The notes below the pieces were generated by a model. It was given only the letters and a program-made list of their open reading frames with translations. It was not told the DNA's origin and made no database searches. Source: Cypionkella sp. (GTDB taxonomy: Bacteria > Pseudomonadota > Alphaproteobacteria > Rhodobacterales > Rhodobacteraceae). Taken from it: DNA of 63,271 bases. Of the stretch, positions 25,614 through 36,136 are shown piece by piece. Each line of letters begins with the position of its first letter. Position 1 is the first letter of the stretch. The position numbers and the translations under genes were made by a program. The stretch is taken from NCBI RefSeq assembly GCF_030652235.1, contig NZ_JAUSBA010000043.1, positions 1 to 63,271 of the forward strand, written 5' to 3'.

Positions 25614-26519
25614 CTACGGCCAACGCGCCCGCCTCGGCACCCGAAACGCCAGCATCGCTTTCACCACGGGTGATCGGAACCGCGCCAAATCCAACGCCTC
25701 ATGCACGCCCGTCACCGTCTCGCCGTCGATCTGGGTTTGCACCACCGACCGGCTGTAAAACGGTGCGTCCAACAGCGCCTTGGTCTGGCGCGGCACAGCC
25801 CCGGCATCACAGCGCGTGTCGCGCTTGATCCGCCATCCGGTGCGGGCCAGCGGCGTCAATGGTGGCGGCGCAACTTGCACCGCCGCCCCGTTCGCCGCCA
25901 CATCCAGCCCCAGCGCCAAGGTCGATCCATCCGCCCTGATGCCATCATAAAAACACGTCGTCCCGCCATGGCCGCGCGGATAGCGCCCCCATGTCCAGCG
26001 CTTAAAATCGGCCTCTAACGCCGCTTGGCCAAAGTTGGCATCGAAATAGCCATGCCCGGCCCAGGAATGCCCCTGCGACAGATCCACCTCGATCCGGGCC
26101 GAAGGCGCAAACGGTCGCCAGATATGCCGCGCATCCGGCGTCAACGTCGCCTCCACCTCTGTCACAGCCGTTGGCGTCAGCCTGATTTGCCCCTGCACAC
26201 GGGCGATGATCGGCAGGCCCGACACCTCGTTCACCTCAATCACCAGCGTGCCATTTTGCCATGACATCCGGCTTGGCCCAATCTGCAACGCATCCCGGCT
26301 TTGCCGCAACGCAGCCCGCCCCCGGTCTGTCATGGTAAACCGCCCACCGGGGCCGTAAGTCACCACATTGATACAGCAATGATTGGCCGGATCGCGCCGC
26401 CCTGACCACGCATACCACGGCGAAAACACCGATCCGATAAAGCCAATCACCGAGACCGCGCGCGTCCCGTCAGCCGAGACACCATCGACATACCACCACG
26501 CATAACCGTCCGGGGCCAC
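25614..26519 (-). CDS. crtC: Hydroxyneurosporene synthase (carotenoid 1,2-hydratase) CrtC
   Basis: A protein of about 301 residues that adds water across the psi end group of neurosporene/spheroidene precursors. The family blocks GYAWWYVDGVSADG, IGFIGSVFSPWYAWSGRRDP and YGPGGRFTMTDRGR are clear. No ATG is available near the family start; GTG at 26519 (VAPDGYAWW) is the best choice and lies inside the end of crtD (about 73 bp overlap). The open frame reaches 26825 but that part is a shadow of crtD. Confidence 0.85.
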   Translation of the reverse strand: MAPDGYAWWYVDGVSADGTRAVSVIGFIGSVFSPWYAWSGRRDPANHCCINVVTYGPGGRFTMTDRGRAALRQSRDALQIGPSRMSWQNGTLVIEVNEVSGLPIIARVQGQIRLTPTAVTEVEATLTPDARHIWRPFAPSARIEVDLSQGHSWAGHGYFDANFGQAALEADFKRWTWGRYPRGHGGTTCFYDGIRADGSTLALGLDVAANGAAVQVAPPPLTPLARTGWRIKRDTRCDAGAVPRQTKALLDAPFYSRSVVQTQIDGETVTGVHEALDLARFRSPVVKAMLAFRVPRRARWP

Positions 26520-28006
26520 GACGCATCCGAAGTCAGGTCGATCTGTATCGCCTCGGCCGCGTGCTTGCCGGATAAGGCCGCCATTGGCACCCCCGCCCCC
26601 GGATGCGCGCCGCCCCCCGCCAGATACAACCCCTGCACCTTCGTCCGTGCGCCGGGGCGCTGAAAACTCGCCATCAGGCTGTGCGGACTGCGCCCATAAA
26701 GCGCCCCCTGCGACCCCGGAAACAGCCCCGCGAACCCCTGCGGCGTCATCAGCGCTTGGTCGCTGGGGGGGGCTGAAAACGTCAGGCCGAATTTGGCCAG
26801 TTGCGGAAAGGTTTTGCTGCGACATTCGGAAACCTCATGCGGGGAAAGGGTCGTCTTGGCGGGGGCGTTCATAATGATCTCAAACCGCTCTGCGCCGGAC
26901 GGGGCGAAATCGGGCCCCGAGCGATCCTGCGCGCAGACATACAGCGTCGCCTCGTCCGGCATCCGGCCTTGGCGGATCGCGCCAAACTCGCGCGCAGGGT
27001 CGCTGGCGAAAAACACATTGTGATGCACCAGATCGAACGGGGCAGGGGTGGCGGCAAACGACCAGACCCAAGCCGAAAGGCTACGCGGATGTGCTGCAAT
27101 CGGTTTCAGCGCCTGCTGCGCCCCATTGCCCAATAACCCCGCCAACAGCGCTGCCGGATCACCATTGAACACCACCGCATCGCATTTCATGGCGCGCCCG
27201 TCTGACAGTACAACCTCCGTCACACGCCCCGCTTGCCGCAAAATGCGCAAGGCCGAGGTGCCATAGCGAATCGTCACCCCCAACCGCATGGCCAGCTCCG
27301 CCAAGGCGCGGGCAAGCTGATGCATCCCACCCTTGACCGCCCAAACCCCCTGCGCTTCGGCCTGCCAGATCAGCGCCAGCACCGCAGGCGACAAATCCGG
27401 CGCCCCGCCGACGTAGGTAGAGTATCGCCCAAACAACTGCCGCAAACGCGGATCGCTGAAGCTGCCGCTCAGGTGCTTTGCCAAACTGCGCTGCGGCAAA
27501 AGTGCCTGCCAAATCGCAGGTGTCCGCAACGCGTTCACTGCAACGCCCGCGATATCAGGCCGCATCGCTTGCAGTATTGGCGCCTTGAACGCCTTGTAAA
27601 GCTGGGCGGATTGGCGATTGAAGGCATGAAACTCCGCCTCCGCCTTCAGTCCGGCAAATTCCGCAATCGCAGCCCCACTTTGTCCTGAATCGGTAAACAA
27701 ATCCAACCGCCCTCCATCCAGCCACCAATGCCGCGCCAAGCGCGGCTGCGGCACAAGCGTCAGGTGATCTTCCAATCTTTCCCCCGCCTCGGCGAACAAA
27801 TCATCAAACACCGCCCGCAAGGTCAAAACCGTCGGCCCTGCATCAATCGGCCCGGCCACGGACCCCAGACTGCGCATCTTGCCACCGGGATAGCCCTGCG
27901 CCTCGATCATAGTCACCTGCATGCCAGCGGTAGCCAAGCGGATAGCCGCGCTAAGCCCGCCGATGCCCGCGCCGATGACGATAATTTTTTGCCGTGTGGT
28001 TGCCAT
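26447..28006 (-). CDS. crtD: Hydroxyneurosporene desaturase CrtD
   Basis: A 519-residue FAD enzyme of the CrtI family that adds the 3,4 double bond in the spheroidene pathway. VIGAGIGGLSAAIRL is at the N terminus, GGKMRS follows, and GGAHPGAGVPMAALSGKHAAE is the C-terminal FAD block. It is encoded with crtC, divergent from crtE across a gap with two PpsR sites. ATG 28006 is preferred; the family length is matched. Confidence 0.92.
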   Translation of the reverse strand: MATTRQKIIVIGAGIGGLSAAIRLATAGMQVTMIEAQGYPGGKMRSLGSVAGPIDAGPTVLTLRAVFDDLFAEAGERLEDHLTLVPQPRLARHWWLDGGRLDLFTDSGQSGAAIAEFAGLKAEAEFHAFNRQSAQLYKAFKAPILQAMRPDIAGVAVNALRTPAIWQALLPQRSLAKHLSGSFSDPRLRQLFGRYSTYVGGAPDLSPAVLALIWQAEAQGVWAVKGGMHQLARALAELAMRLGVTIRYGTSALRILRQAGRVTEVVLSDGRAMKCDAVVFNGDPAALLAGLLGNGAQQALKPIAAHPRSLSAWVWSFAATPAPFDLVHHNVFFASDPAREFGAIRQGRMPDEATLYVCAQDRSGPDFAPSGAERFEIIMNAPAKTTLSPHEVSECRSKTFPQLAKFGLTFSAPPSDQALMTPQGFAGLFPGSQGALYGRSPHSLMASFQRPGARTKVQGLYLAGGGAHPGAGVPMAALSGKHAAEAIQIDLTSDASWPRTVMRGGMSMVSRLTGRARSR

Positions 28007-28034
28007 GTCTGATTGTTGACTTGCGGAAGGAAGC

Positions 28035-28052
28035 TGTCCAGTATGATTTACA
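28035..28052. promoter_or_regulatory. PpsR site, crtD side of crtD/crtE
   Basis: TGTCCAGTATGATTTACA fits TGT-N12-ACA. It is 6 bp from the next site, a close tandem pair as expected for cooperative tetramer binding. Confidence 0.7.
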
Positions 28053-28058
28053 TATATG

Positions 28059-28076
28059 TGTCACTTTAAGCGGACA
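28059..28076. promoter_or_regulatory. PpsR site, crtE side of crtD/crtE
   Basis: TGTCACTTTAAGCGGACA fits TGT-N12-ACA and lies 47 bp before the crtE start. Confidence 0.7.
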
Positions 28077-28123
28077 CTTCCAGATGAAATTTGCCGGACA
28101 TCCGGCCGTTGAGGAGCTTTTCC

Positions 28124-29005
28124 ATGAAGATCGACGAACGGCTTGATGTGGTGACTGCGAAGGTTTTGCGCGGGGCTATGGCCGGCGATGCCCCGGCGAA
28201 ACTTGCACAGGCGTTGCATTATGCCGTCACGCCGGGCGGCGCGCGGATCAGGCCGACGATTTTGCTAAGCGTGGCTCTGGCCTGCGGTGATGATCGGCCC
28301 GCGCTTTCAGATGCGGCGGCGGTGGCGCTGGAGTTGATCCATTGCGCCAGCCTCGTGCATGACGATCTGCCCTGTTTTGATGATGCTGACCAAAGGCGCG
28401 GCAAAGCCACCGTACATCGCGCGTTTTCCGAGCCATTGGCGGTGCTGACCGGCGATAGCCTGATCGTGTTGGCGTTTGACGTGCTGGCGTCCGCGGCGGG
28501 CAAGGATGCCGACCGCGCCTTGCAAATGATTCGCGTGCTGTCACGCCGTACGGGCATGCCGGATGGCATTTGCGCGGGCCAAGGCTGGGAGAGCGAGGCG
28601 CAGATCAATCTCTCCGCCTATCATCGCGCCAAGACCGGAGCATTGTTCATCGCTGCGACTCAGATGGGCGCGCTGGCCGCCGGGCAGGATGCCGAGCCTT
28701 GGGAGGAATTGGGCGCGCGGATCGGTGAGGCGTTTCAGGTCGCCGATGACCTGCGTGATGCGCTGTATGATGCCGAAACTTTGGGCAAACCTGCGGGGCA
28801 GGATGCAGCACACGGGCGGCCAAATGCGGTGACATCGCTGGGCGTGCAGGGGGCAATTCGGCGGCTGAAGGATATTCTGGGCGGCGCGATTGCCTCGATC
28901 CCGTCTTGTCCGGGCGAGGCGACGTTGGCCGATATGGTGCGCCGCTATGCCGAACGGATGACCCCGGTTGCCCCGGTTTTGCAGCGGGCCGACGTGCGGC
29001 GCTAG
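28124..29005 (+). CDS. crtE: Geranylgeranyl diphosphate synthase CrtE
   Basis: A 293-residue prenyltransferase making C20 diphosphate for carotenoids and the bacteriochlorophyll tail. The first Asp-rich motif is [11 protein letters not shown] and the second is VADDLRD. GGARIRP near residue 40 is the family IPP-binding segment. The start at 28124 has GAGGAG upstream. Its product is used by CrtB here and by BchG/BchP further along. Confidence 0.92.
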   Translation: MKIDERLDVVTAKVLRGAMAGDAPAKLAQALHYAVTPGGARIRPTILLSVALACGDDRPALSDAAAVALELIHCASLVHDDLPCFDDADQRRGKATVHRAFSEPLAVLTGDSLIVLAFDVLASAAGKDADRALQMIRVLSRRTGMPDGICAGQGWESEAQINLSAYHRAKTGALFIAATQMGALAAGQDAEPWEELGARIGEAFQVADDLRDALYDAETLGKPAGQDAAHGRPNAVTSLGVQGAIRRLKDILGGAIASIPSCPGEATLADMVRRYAERMTPVAPVLQRADVRR

Positions 29006-29006
29006 C

Positions 29007-30125
29007 ATGACGGTTTTGCCCCGCCTACACCCCTTTCGACGCGGCTGGCTGTTGCGGCTGGCGGCGTCGCGCAGGTTTCAGGTTTGGGCGGCCCGGATCC
29101 CCGGTCTGCGAAGGATTGCCCGGGCCGAGGGGGCGGCATTGTTTGACGTGGTGGCAGGGTTTGTCAACGCGCAGGTGTTGATGGCGCTGGTGGAATTGCG
29201 GGTGTTGCACTTGCTGCAAGACGGTCCGGTTACGGTGCCGCAGATCGCAGGGCTGTGTGCGGTGCCGCCCGAGCGGATGCAGGTTTTGCTGCAAGCGGGG
29301 GCGGGGCTTGGTCTGCTAAAGCGTCACCGCGATGGCCATTTTGGTCTGTCGCTGCGGGGCGCGTCGCTGCTGGGCGTGCCGGGCTTGCAGGCGATGATCC
29401 TGCATCACCGCGCGCTTTATGCCGATCTGGCCAACCCTGTGGCGTTCTGGCGCGATGGCCGCGATACGCAACTGGCGCAGTTCTGGCCCTATGTTTTTGG
29501 CGCGGCGGGCGCGGTCGATCCGCAGGTGACTGCGACCTATTCCGAGCTGATGGCCGAAAGTCAGGTGCTGGTGGCCGAGGACACCTTGCGGATGATCAGT
29601 CTGACGGGCGTGACGCGGCTGATGGATGTCGGCGGCGGCACGGGTGCGTTTTTGGCGGCGGTTGGCACGGCCTATCCGCAGGTGCGGCTTGATCTGTTCG
29701 ATCTGCCGGTGGTGCTGGAGGGTGCGCAGCAGCGGCTGGTGGCTTCGGGGTTTTCGGATCGGCTGACGCTGCACCCTGGCAGCTTTCGCGATGACCCTTT
29801 GCCGGTGGGGGCCGACGCGATCAGTCTGGTGCGGGTGCTGTATGATCACGATGATTCGACGGTAGCGCGGCTGTTGCATGCGGTGCATGCGGTTTTGCCC
29901 GTGGGCGGGCGGTTGATCATCTCGGAACCCATGTCAGGTGGTGCCGCGCCCCATCGCGCAACTGATGTGTACTTTGCAGTTTACACTTTGGCGATGCAAA
30001 CCGGGCGGACCAGATCGGCCAGTGAAATTTCAGATATTTTGCAAGCGGCTGGTTTTGCAAGCATTTGTATTCATGTAGGTTTTCGACCATTTATCACCTC
30101 GGTCATCACGGCAATCCGGGCCTGA
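29007..30125 (+). CDS. crtF: Hydroxyneurosporene O-methyltransferase CrtF
   Basis: A 372-residue SAM-dependent methyltransferase that methylates the tertiary hydroxyl made by CrtC. The glycine-rich SAM motif [11 protein letters not shown] and the plant-OMT-like C-terminal block ([10 protein letters not shown]) are present, after an N-terminal winged-helix dimerisation domain. ATG 29007 comes one base after the crtE stop, so the two are one operon. It runs toward bchC across a gap with two PpsR sites. Confidence 0.92.
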   Translation: MTVLPRLHPFRRGWLLRLAASRRFQVWAARIPGLRRIARAEGAALFDVVAGFVNAQVLMALVELRVLHLLQDGPVTVPQIAGLCAVPPERMQVLLQAGAGLGLLKRHRDGHFGLSLRGASLLGVPGLQAMILHHRALYADLANPVAFWRDGRDTQLAQFWPYVFGAAGAVDPQVTATYSELMAESQVLVAEDTLRMISLTGVTRLMDVGGGTGAFLAAVGTAYPQVRLDLFDLPVVLEGAQQRLVASGFSDRLTLHPGSFRDDPLPVGADAISLVRVLYDHDDSTVARLLHAVHAVLPVGGRLIISEPMSGGAAPHRATDVYFAVYTLAMQTGRTRSASEISDILQAAGFASICIHVGFRPFITSVITAIRA

Positions 30126-30148
30126 CTTCAAAGAGAAGTTACCGCGAG

Positions 30149-30166
30149 TGTCAATTTAGTTTGACA
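30149..30166. promoter_or_regulatory. PpsR site 1 upstream of bchC
   Basis: TGTCAATTTAGTTTGACA fits TGT-N12-ACA; the outer TGTCAA/TTGACA are symmetric. It is 23 bp after the crtF stop. Confidence 0.75.
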
Positions 30167-30174
30167 GTTTAATC

Positions 30175-30192
30175 TGTAAGTCTAGAATGACA
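30175..30192. promoter_or_regulatory. PpsR site 2 upstream of bchC
   Basis: TGTAAGTCTAGAATGACA fits TGT-N12-ACA, 8 bp after site 1. The pair should control bchCXYZ-puf transcription. Confidence 0.72.
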
Positions 30193-30257
30193 GTAACAGG
30201 ATGGTGTGGGGATTGGTCTTGTCAGAAGACCAGAGCCTGACCGTCCGGGGAGTGATC

Positions 30258-31214
30258 GTGAAAACCAATGCAATCATACTTTCAGGGCCGAAGAACCTTT
30301 CGCTGGGGCAATTGTCGCTGACCCCACCGGGGGTGGCCGATGTGGTGGTGCAGATCGCTTATTCTGGTATTTCGACCGGCACTGAAAAGCTGTTCTGGTC
30401 AGGCACGATGCCACAGTTTCCGGGCATGGGGTATCCGCTGGTGCCGGGCTACGAGGCTGCCGGCGAGGTGGTTGAGGCTGGCGCTGACTCGGGTTTCCGG
30501 GTGGGTGAGCACGTGTTTGTCCCGGGCGCGAATTGTTTTGAGGCGACCGAGGCGGGCCCGGTGCGCGGGCTGTTTGGGGCGGCGTCGCAGATGCTGGTCA
30601 CGTCTGGCGCGCGGGTTACGCGGATTGATCGGGCTTTGGGGGCGGAGGGGGCTTTGCTGGCGCTGGCCGCCACCGCGCGCCACGCGCTCGCCGGATTTGA
30701 CCGCGCCTTGCCGGATTTGATTGTGGGGCATGGCGTTTTGGGCCGCTTGCTGGCGCGGCTGACCGTTGCCGCAGGTGCGCCGCCTCCGACGGTTTGGGAG
30801 ACGGATGTGGCCCGCCATGCGGGTGCGGTCGGCTATCAAGTGATGCTGCCCGAAGCCGATGCGCGCCGTGATTATGCGGCGATTTACGATGCCTCTGGTG
30901 CTGCTGATCTGCTGAACAGCCTGATCGGTCGGATCAAAAAGGGCGGCGAGGTGGTGCTGGCGGGCTTCTATACCGCGCCCATTTCCTTCGCCTTTCCGCC
31001 CGCCTTTATGAAAGAGGCGCGGTTCCGCATCGCCGCCGAATGGGCTGCTGATGACATGGTGGCCACTCGGCAACTTGTTGAATCCGGGGCGCTTTCCTTG
31101 GCAGGTCTGGTCACGCACAGCCGTGCCGCCAGCGCGGCCACCGAAGCCTACGAGACTGCTTTCACGGATCCCAACTGCCTTAAAATGATACTCGACTGGA
31201 AGGGCCACGCATGA
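30258..31214 (+). CDS. bchC: Bacteriochlorophyllide a dehydrogenase BchC
   Basis: A 318-residue zinc-type alcohol dehydrogenase-like enzyme that oxidises the 3-(1-hydroxyethyl) group to acetyl in bacteriochlorophyllide a. The family segment [18 protein letters not shown] and the [12 protein letters not shown] block are clear. I use GTG 30258, with GGGGAG about 6 nt upstream; the family opening (M/V-x-T-x-AII) matches. Its stop overlaps the bchX ATG (ATGA). Confidence 0.9.
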   Translation: MKTNAIILSGPKNLSLGQLSLTPPGVADVVVQIAYSGISTGTEKLFWSGTMPQFPGMGYPLVPGYEAAGEVVEAGADSGFRVGEHVFVPGANCFEATEAGPVRGLFGAASQMLVTSGARVTRIDRALGAEGALLALAATARHALAGFDRALPDLIVGHGVLGRLLARLTVAAGAPPPTVWETDVARHAGAVGYQVMLPEADARRDYAAIYDASGAADLLNSLIGRIKKGGEVVLAGFYTAPISFAFPPAFMKEARFRIAAEWAADDMVATRQLVESGALSLAGLVTHSRAASAATEAYETAFTDPNCLKMILDWKGHA

Positions 31215-32215
31215 CGCTTGATATTCCGAACCTTGTCGATTTCGACAACCGCTTGCGGGAAGAAGCCCACGAGGAACCTTCGTTGGCAATTCCACAATCC
31301 CCGCCGACCAAGAAGACCCAGATCATCGCGATTTACGGCAAGGGCGGCATCGGCAAATCGTTCACTTTGGCCAACCTTAGCCACATGATGGCCGAGATGG
31401 GCAAGCGGGTGCTGCTGATCGGCTGCGACCCGAAATCTGACACCACCAGCCTGCTGTTTGGCGGCAAGGCGTGCCCGACGATCATTGAAACCTCGTCGAA
31501 GAAAAAGCTGGCAGGTGAGGAAGTGAAGATCGGTGACGTCTGCTTCAAGCGCGGCGGTGTGTTCGCGATGGAGCTGGGCGGGCCGGAAGTGGGCCGGGGT
31601 TGCGGCGGGCGTGGGATTATTCACGGCTTTGAACTGCTGGAAAAGCTGGGGTTCCATGATTGGGATTTCGACTATGTGCTGCTCGATTTTCTGGGCGACG
31701 TGGTTTGTGGTGGCTTTGGTTTGCCGATTGCCCGCGACATGGCGCAGAAGGTTATTCTTGTGGCGTCAAACGATCTGCAATCGCTGTATGTCGCCAACAA
31801 CGTCTGCTCGGCGGTGGAATATTTCCGCAAGATGGGCGGCAATGTCGGCATCGCCGGGTTGGTGATCAACAAGGATGACGGCACCGGCGAGGCTGCGGCT
31901 TTTGCCGAAGCGGTAAAAATTCCGGTGCTGGCGGCTATTCCGCAAGATGACGATCTGCGCAAGAAAAGCGCGAATTATCAGATTGTTGGCAGCTACGAGT
32001 CGCAGTGGGGGCCGATGTTTGCGGCGCTTGCTGAGGCGGTGGCGTTGGCGCCGCCGGTGCGGCCTGCGCCTTTGAACCAGGATGGATTGCTGGGGCTGTT
32101 TTCAGCAGAAGCCACGGGGGCCGCTTTTGTGCTTACGCCTGCGACGGATGCAGACATGCGCGGCAAGAATGCCGTTCTGAAGAAATCGCTGGAAGTGGTG
32201 TATGACCATGTTTGA
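31211..32215 (+). CDS. bchX: Chlorophyllide a reductase iron protein BchX
   Basis: A 334-residue NifH-like ATPase that passes electrons to BchYZ for reducing the C7-C8 bond of chlorophyllide a. P-loop [10 protein letters not shown], the cluster-ligand region [14 protein letters not shown] and the second Cys in [12 protein letters not shown] are present. The N-terminal extension before the P-loop is typical of BchX and distinguishes it from BchL. Coupled to bchC upstream. Confidence 0.93.
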   Translation: MTLDIPNLVDFDNRLREEAHEEPSLAIPQSPPTKKTQIIAIYGKGGIGKSFTLANLSHMMAEMGKRVLLIGCDPKSDTTSLLFGGKACPTIIETSSKKKLAGEEVKIGDVCFKRGGVFAMELGGPEVGRGCGGRGIIHGFELLEKLGFHDWDFDYVLLDFLGDVVCGGFGLPIARDMAQKVILVASNDLQSLYVANNVCSAVEYFRKMGGNVGIAGLVINKDDGTGEAAAFAEAVKIPVLAAIPQDDDLRKKSANYQIVGSYESQWGPMFAALAEAVALAPPVRPAPLNQDGLLGLFSAEATGAAFVLTPATDADMRGKNAVLKKSLEVVYDHV

Positions 32216-32273
32216 CCTGGACCGCCTTGCCGAATTGGAAGCCGCTTTGCGCCGCCTGACGGGTGCGAAATGA
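32202..32273 (+). CDS. Possible 23-residue linker ORF between bchX and bchY
   Basis: ATG at 32202 opens [19 protein letters not shown], continuing four residues to a TGA that overlaps the bchY ATG (ATGA). It also overlaps the bchX stop by 14 bp, so ribosomes could pass from bchX through it into bchY. The peptide would be an amphipathic helix. It may be only a translational coupler or the remnant of a longer product. No RNA or protein evidence is available. Confidence 0.3.
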   Translation: MTMFDLDRLAELEAALRRLTGAK

Positions 32274-33841
32274 CCGAAATCGGCTATGACAGCGCCCATG
32301 ATGCGCCGCTGACCCAACTTGCGGCGGGCCAGCCCGAACCGCAACGCGAGGTCAGCGCGCCCGTCGATGGCATGGGCTGTCATGCTGGAGCGGCGACGAT
32401 GGAAGCGGCGGCGCGCGCTGCGGGCAATTCGGAGCTGCTGGACCAATACGCGGCGGATTATCCGCAGGGCCCGCATGACAAGCCGCAAAGCATGTGTCCG
32501 GCGTTTGGGTCTTTGCGCGTGGGGCTGCGGATGCGGCGGGTGGCGACGATTTTGTCGGGGTCGGCTTGCTGTGTGTATGGGCTGACGTTTGTGTCGCATT
32601 TTTACGGCGCGCGGCGGTCGGTGGGCTATGTGCCGTTTAACTCGGAATCGCTGGTGACGGGTAAGTTGTTTGAGGACATTCGCGACGCGGTGCATGAATT
32701 GGCCGATCCGGACCGCTATGATGCGGTGGTGGTGACGAACCTGTGTGTGCCAACCGCCAGCGGCGTGCCGCTCAAGCTGTTGCCCAGCGAAATCAATGGG
32801 GTGCGGATTGTCGGCATTGATGTGCCGGGCTTTGGTATCCCGACCCATGCCGAGGCTAAGGATGTTTTGGCGGGTGCGATGCTGAAATATGCCCGGGCCG
32901 AGATTGAGGCGGGGCCGGTGGCTGCCCCTGCGCAGGGGCGGTCAGATCGCCCGCAAGTGGCCTTGTTGGGCGAGATGTTTCCAGCCGATCCGATGATGCT
33001 GGGCGCGATGCTGGCCCCGATGGGGTTGGCTGCGGGGCCAGTGGTGCCGTGCCGCGAGTGGCGGGAGTTGTATGCGGCGCTTGATTGCGATGTGGTCGCC
33101 GCGATCCACCCATTCTACACCGCTGCGGTGCGCGAGTTTCAAAGTGCGGGGCGCAAGATAGTCGGCTCTGCTCCGGTTGGGCATGATGGCACGGCGGCTT
33201 GGTTGGCGGCTATTGGGGAGGCGTATAACGTTGATCCGGCGCAGATTGCGGCTGCACAGAATGCGTTTTTGCCGGCGATCAAGGCGGCTTTGGCGGCGAA
33301 CCCGATCAAGGGAACCATCACGCTTTCGGGCTATGAAGGCTCGGAGTTGCTGGTTGCCCGGCTGCTGATCGAATCTGGTGCGAACGTGCCGTATGTCGGC
33401 ACCGCTTGCCCGAAAACCCCGTGGAGCGCTGCCGATCTGGAGTGGCTTGAGGCCAAGGGCACGCGCGTGAAATTCCGCGCCTCGCTGGAAGATGATGCCA
33501 GCGCGATGATGGCGATAAGGCCTGATCTGGCGGTGGGGACAACCCCGCTGGTGCAGAAGGCGAAAGAGCTGGCGATTCCAAGCCTTTACTTCACCAATCT
33601 GATTTCGGCGCGGCCGTTGATGGGGCCAGCGGGGGCGGGATCTTTGGGGCAGGTGGTGAATGCGGCCATCGCGGGACGGGACCGGATGGAGACGATGAAG
33701 GCGTTTTTCGAAGGTGTAGGCCACGGCGATACCGCTGGCATCTGGGAGGGCGCGCCCAACCTGCGCCCTGATTTCCGCGCTGTGCATCAGAAGAAGTTGG
33801 ACAAACTCGCCCGCGCTGCCAAGGCCGAGGAGATGATCTGA
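32270..33841 (+). CDS. bchY: Chlorophyllide a reductase subunit BchY
   Basis: A 523-residue NifD-like subunit of the chlorophyllide a oxidoreductase, with Cys ligands for a 4Fe-4S cluster in [24 protein letters not shown] and [11 protein letters not shown]. The N-terminal cysteine region and the length match BchY. The start ATG 32270 is four bases inside the preceding small ORF; the bchZ ATG directly follows its stop (TGATG overlap). Confidence 0.93.
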   Translation: MTEIGYDSAHDAPLTQLAAGQPEPQREVSAPVDGMGCHAGAATMEAAARAAGNSELLDQYAADYPQGPHDKPQSMCPAFGSLRVGLRMRRVATILSGSACCVYGLTFVSHFYGARRSVGYVPFNSESLVTGKLFEDIRDAVHELADPDRYDAVVVTNLCVPTASGVPLKLLPSEINGVRIVGIDVPGFGIPTHAEAKDVLAGAMLKYARAEIEAGPVAAPAQGRSDRPQVALLGEMFPADPMMLGAMLAPMGLAAGPVVPCREWRELYAALDCDVVAAIHPFYTAAVREFQSAGRKIVGSAPVGHDGTAAWLAAIGEAYNVDPAQIAAAQNAFLPAIKAALAANPIKGTITLSGYEGSELLVARLLIESGANVPYVGTACPKTPWSAADLEWLEAKGTRVKFRASLEDDASAMMAIRPDLAVGTTPLVQKAKELAIPSLYFTNLISARPLMGPAGAGSLGQVVNAAIAGRDRMETMKAFFEGVGHGDTAGIWEGAPNLRPDFRAVHQKKLDKLARAAKAEEMI

Positions 33842-35319
33842 TGTTGGTGCAGGATCATGACCGCGCAGGCGGCTACTGGGGTGCGGTTTACGCCTTTTGC
33901 GCCGTCAAAGGATTGCAAGTGGTGATAGACGGCCCGGTGGGTTGCGAGAACCTGCCAGTGACAAGCGTTCTGCATTATACGGACGCGCTGCCGCCGCATG
34001 AATTGCCGATTGTGGTGACGGGTTTGGGCGAAGAAGAACTGGGCCGCGATGGCACCGAAGGGGCGATGATGCGGGCGTGGAAAACGCTTGACCCGGCTTT
34101 GCCTGCGGTGGTGGTGACGGGCAGCATTGCCGAGATGATCGGCGGCGGTGTCACGCCTGCGGGCACCAACATTCAACGCTTTCTGCCGCGCACGATTGAT
34201 GAAGATCAGTGGCAGACGGCTGACCGCGCGATGACCTGGATTTTTACCGAATTTGCGATGACCAAGGGCCGCATGCCGCCTGAGGCTAAGCGGGCCGAGG
34301 GCGCAAAGCCACGGCTCAATCTGCTGGGGCCGATGTATGGCGTGTTCAACATGGCCAGCGATCTGCACGAGATCCGGCGGCTGGTTGAGGGCATCGGCGC
34401 CGAGGTGAACATGGTGATGCCCTTGGGCGCGCATGTGGCCGAAATGCGCAATCTGGTCAATGCTGACGTCAATATCGTGATGTACCGCGAATTTGGCCGG
34501 GGTTTGGCGGAAGTGTTGGGCAAGCCCTATCTGCAAGCGCCGATCGGGGTGGACAGCACGACGAAATTCCTGCGCAAGCTGGGCGAAATGCTGGGGCTGG
34601 ACCCCGAGCCGTTTATCGAGCGCGAAAAGCATTCGACCCTGAAACCGGTGTGGGATTTGTGGCGCAGCGTCACGCAGGATTTCTTCGCAACCGCGACTTT
34701 CGCAATTGTGGCGACCGAGACTTATGCCCGTGGCATCCGCAACTATCTTGAGTCGGATCTGGGCCTGCCTTGTGCTTTTGCGGTGGCGCGCGTGCCGGGG
34801 AAAAAGACCAACAACGAGGCGATCCGCGGGCTGTTGAAACAGCATCGGCCCTTGGTGGTGATGGGCTCGATCAATGAGAAAATGTATCTGGCAGAGATGA
34901 AGGGCGGCTTTGGGCCTGCCCCCAGTTTCATCGCGGCCTCTTTCCCCGGGGCCGCGATCCGGCGCGCAACTGGCACGCCTGCGATGGGCTATGCCGGGGC
35001 GGTCTGGATCTTGCAAGAGGTGTGCAACAGCCTGTTTGATGCGCTGTTCCACATCCTGCCGCTGGGCACCGAGATGGATTCGGCGGCGGCCACCCCCACG
35101 ACTTTGCGGCGCGATTTCCCTTGGGATGTCGATGCGCAGGCGGCGCTGGACCGCATTGTGAATACCCACCCGATCCTAACCCGGATCAGCGCCGCGCGGT
35201 CTTTGCGCGATGCAGCCGAAAAGGCTGCGCTGGATTCCGGGGCGGAACGGGTGGTGCGCGAAACCGTGGAGGGGCTGCCCGGCGTGGCCCTTTTGTCACC
35301 TCAGGGAGAGAGAACATGA
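33841..35319 (+). CDS. bchZ: Chlorophyllide a reductase subunit BchZ
   Basis: A 492-residue NifK-like partner of Bch[19 protein letters not shown] carries the cluster Cys, and the C-terminal part ([25 protein letters not shown], then [13 protein letters not shown]) is the family end. Its stop overlaps the pufQ start (ATGA), so bchCXYZ and puf are linked in one superoperon as in Rhodobacter. Confidence 0.93.
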   Translation: MLVQDHDRAGGYWGAVYAFCAVKGLQVVIDGPVGCENLPVTSVLHYTDALPPHELPIVVTGLGEEELGRDGTEGAMMRAWKTLDPALPAVVVTGSIAEMIGGGVTPAGTNIQRFLPRTIDEDQWQTADRAMTWIFTEFAMTKGRMPPEAKRAEGAKPRLNLLGPMYGVFNMASDLHEIRRLVEGIGAEVNMVMPLGAHVAEMRNLVNADVNIVMYREFGRGLAEVLGKPYLQAPIGVDSTTKFLRKLGEMLGLDPEPFIEREKHSTLKPVWDLWRSVTQDFFATATFAIVATETYARGIRNYLESDLGLPCAFAVARVPGKKTNNEAIRGLLKQHRPLVVMGSINEKMYLAEMKGGFGPAPSFIAASFPGAAIRRATGTPAMGYAGAVWILQEVCNSLFDALFHILPLGTEMDSAAATPTTLRRDFPWDVDAQAALDRIVNTHPILTRISAARSLRDAAEKAALDSGAERVVRETVEGLPGVALLSPQGERT

Positions 35320-35537
35320 GCGATTATACCGCCAACGGTGATCTGCATCAGGTCAAACGTGTGAATAAGACTGAATTCGTCATCTATTTTGCGCTGATCT
35401 TCAGCCTGGCTGTGCTGCCACATGTGGTGGGTTGGCTGCTGCAAACCGTGCGGCACGCCAAATTTCCCCGGTTGGGTCCGGTGGCGCGCGCGCTGAAAGA
35501 TGCGGAAGCGGTCACGCCGATGATTTTTCGCGGATAA
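35316..35537 (+). CDS. pufQ: PufQ, bacteriochlorophyll-biosynthesis-associated membrane protein
   Basis: A 73-residue protein with one transmembrane segment ([20 protein letters not shown]), the pattern of PufQ, which promotes bacteriochlorophyll formation or delivery. Its ATG overlaps the bchZ stop. It is the first gene of the puf block. The 120 bp between it and pufB holds no gene but can form RNA stems that may set mRNA segment stability. Confidence 0.88.
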   Translation: MSDYTANGDLHQVKRVNKTEFVIYFALIFSLAVLPHVVGWLLQTVRHAKFPRLGPVARALKDAEAVTPMIFRG

Positions 35538-35657
35538 CCATCCGCACACGCAATTCGCCCTTCCTGCAACGGGAGGACGAAACATCGGAGGGGCATTCCG
35601 CCCACCGTGGCCCGGCCGCAGGGAATGCGGCTTCAGTCCGAATATCCGGAGGGTACT

Positions 35658-35807
35658 ATGGCTGATAGAACTGACCTGTCTTTCACAGGTTTAACCGACC
35701 AGCAGGCGCAAGAGCTGCACTCGGTCTACATGAGCGGGCTTTGGTTGTTCACGACCATCGCCGTGATCGCGCATGTGGCCGTGTTCATCTGGCGCCCGTG
35801 GTTTTGA
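35658..35807 (+). CDS. pufB: LH1 beta subunit PufB
   Basis: A 49-residue single-helix light-harvesting 1 beta polypeptide. The bacteriochlorophyll-ligating His is in [14 protein letters not shown], the classical LH1 beta end. The second conserved His is in [13 protein letters not shown] 35658 has GGAGGG 5-6 nt before it. It pairs with PufA to make LH1 around the reaction centre. Confidence 0.95.
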   Translation: MADRTDLSFTGLTDQQAQELHSVYMSGLWLFTTIAVIAHVAVFIWRPWF

Positions 35808-35820
35808 GGGGGGACGAGAT

Positions 35821-36009
35821 ATGAGCAAGTTCTACAAGATCTGGCTGATTTTCGATCCGCGTCGCGTGTTCGTGGCGCAGGGGGTTTTCCTGTTTCTTTT
35901 GGCAGTGATGATCCACCTCGTCCTGCTGTCGAACCCCGCCTACAACTGGTTCGACATCGCGGCGGCCAAACATGGCTATGCGCCTGTGGTTGCTGCTCCG
36001 GCTCCTTGA
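35821..36009 (+). CDS. pufA: LH1 alpha subunit PufA
   Basis: A 62-residue LH1 alpha polypeptide: [21 protein letters not shown] then a hydrophobic helix with the His ligand in [10 protein letters not shown]. It starts 13 bp after pufB with GGGGAC upstream. The C-terminal Ala/Pro-rich tail resembles Rhodobacter PufA. The gene is followed by a stable stem-loop (36023-36054). Confidence 0.95.
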   Translation: MSKFYKIWLIFDPRRVFVAQGVFLFLLAVMIHLVLLSNPAYNWFDIAAAKHGYAPVVAAPAP

Positions 36010-36022
36010 CAGGGGCTTGCAC

Positions 36023-36054
36023 TTGGTGCGGGCGGCTTCAATCGGCCGCACCAA
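36023..36054 (+). terminator. pufBA-pufL intercistronic hairpin
   Basis: TTGGTGCGG (36023-36031) and CCGCACCAA (36046-36054) form a perfect 9-bp stem, with more pairing possible inside. No T-run follows, so it is more likely the known mRNA-stabilising hairpin that raises LH1 over reaction-centre transcripts than a full terminator. Confidence 0.8.
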
Positions 36055-36136
36055 ATTCAACTTACAAGAACAATAGACGGTCGCGGGGCTTTGCGGGTGC
36101 AAGGTGGCTGATCCGTCCAACCGCGGAGAGGGAAGC

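Noticed and set aside
33787-35169. 460-codon open frame opposite bchZ
   Set aside because: Shadow frame; bchZ on the plus strand has all family motifs.
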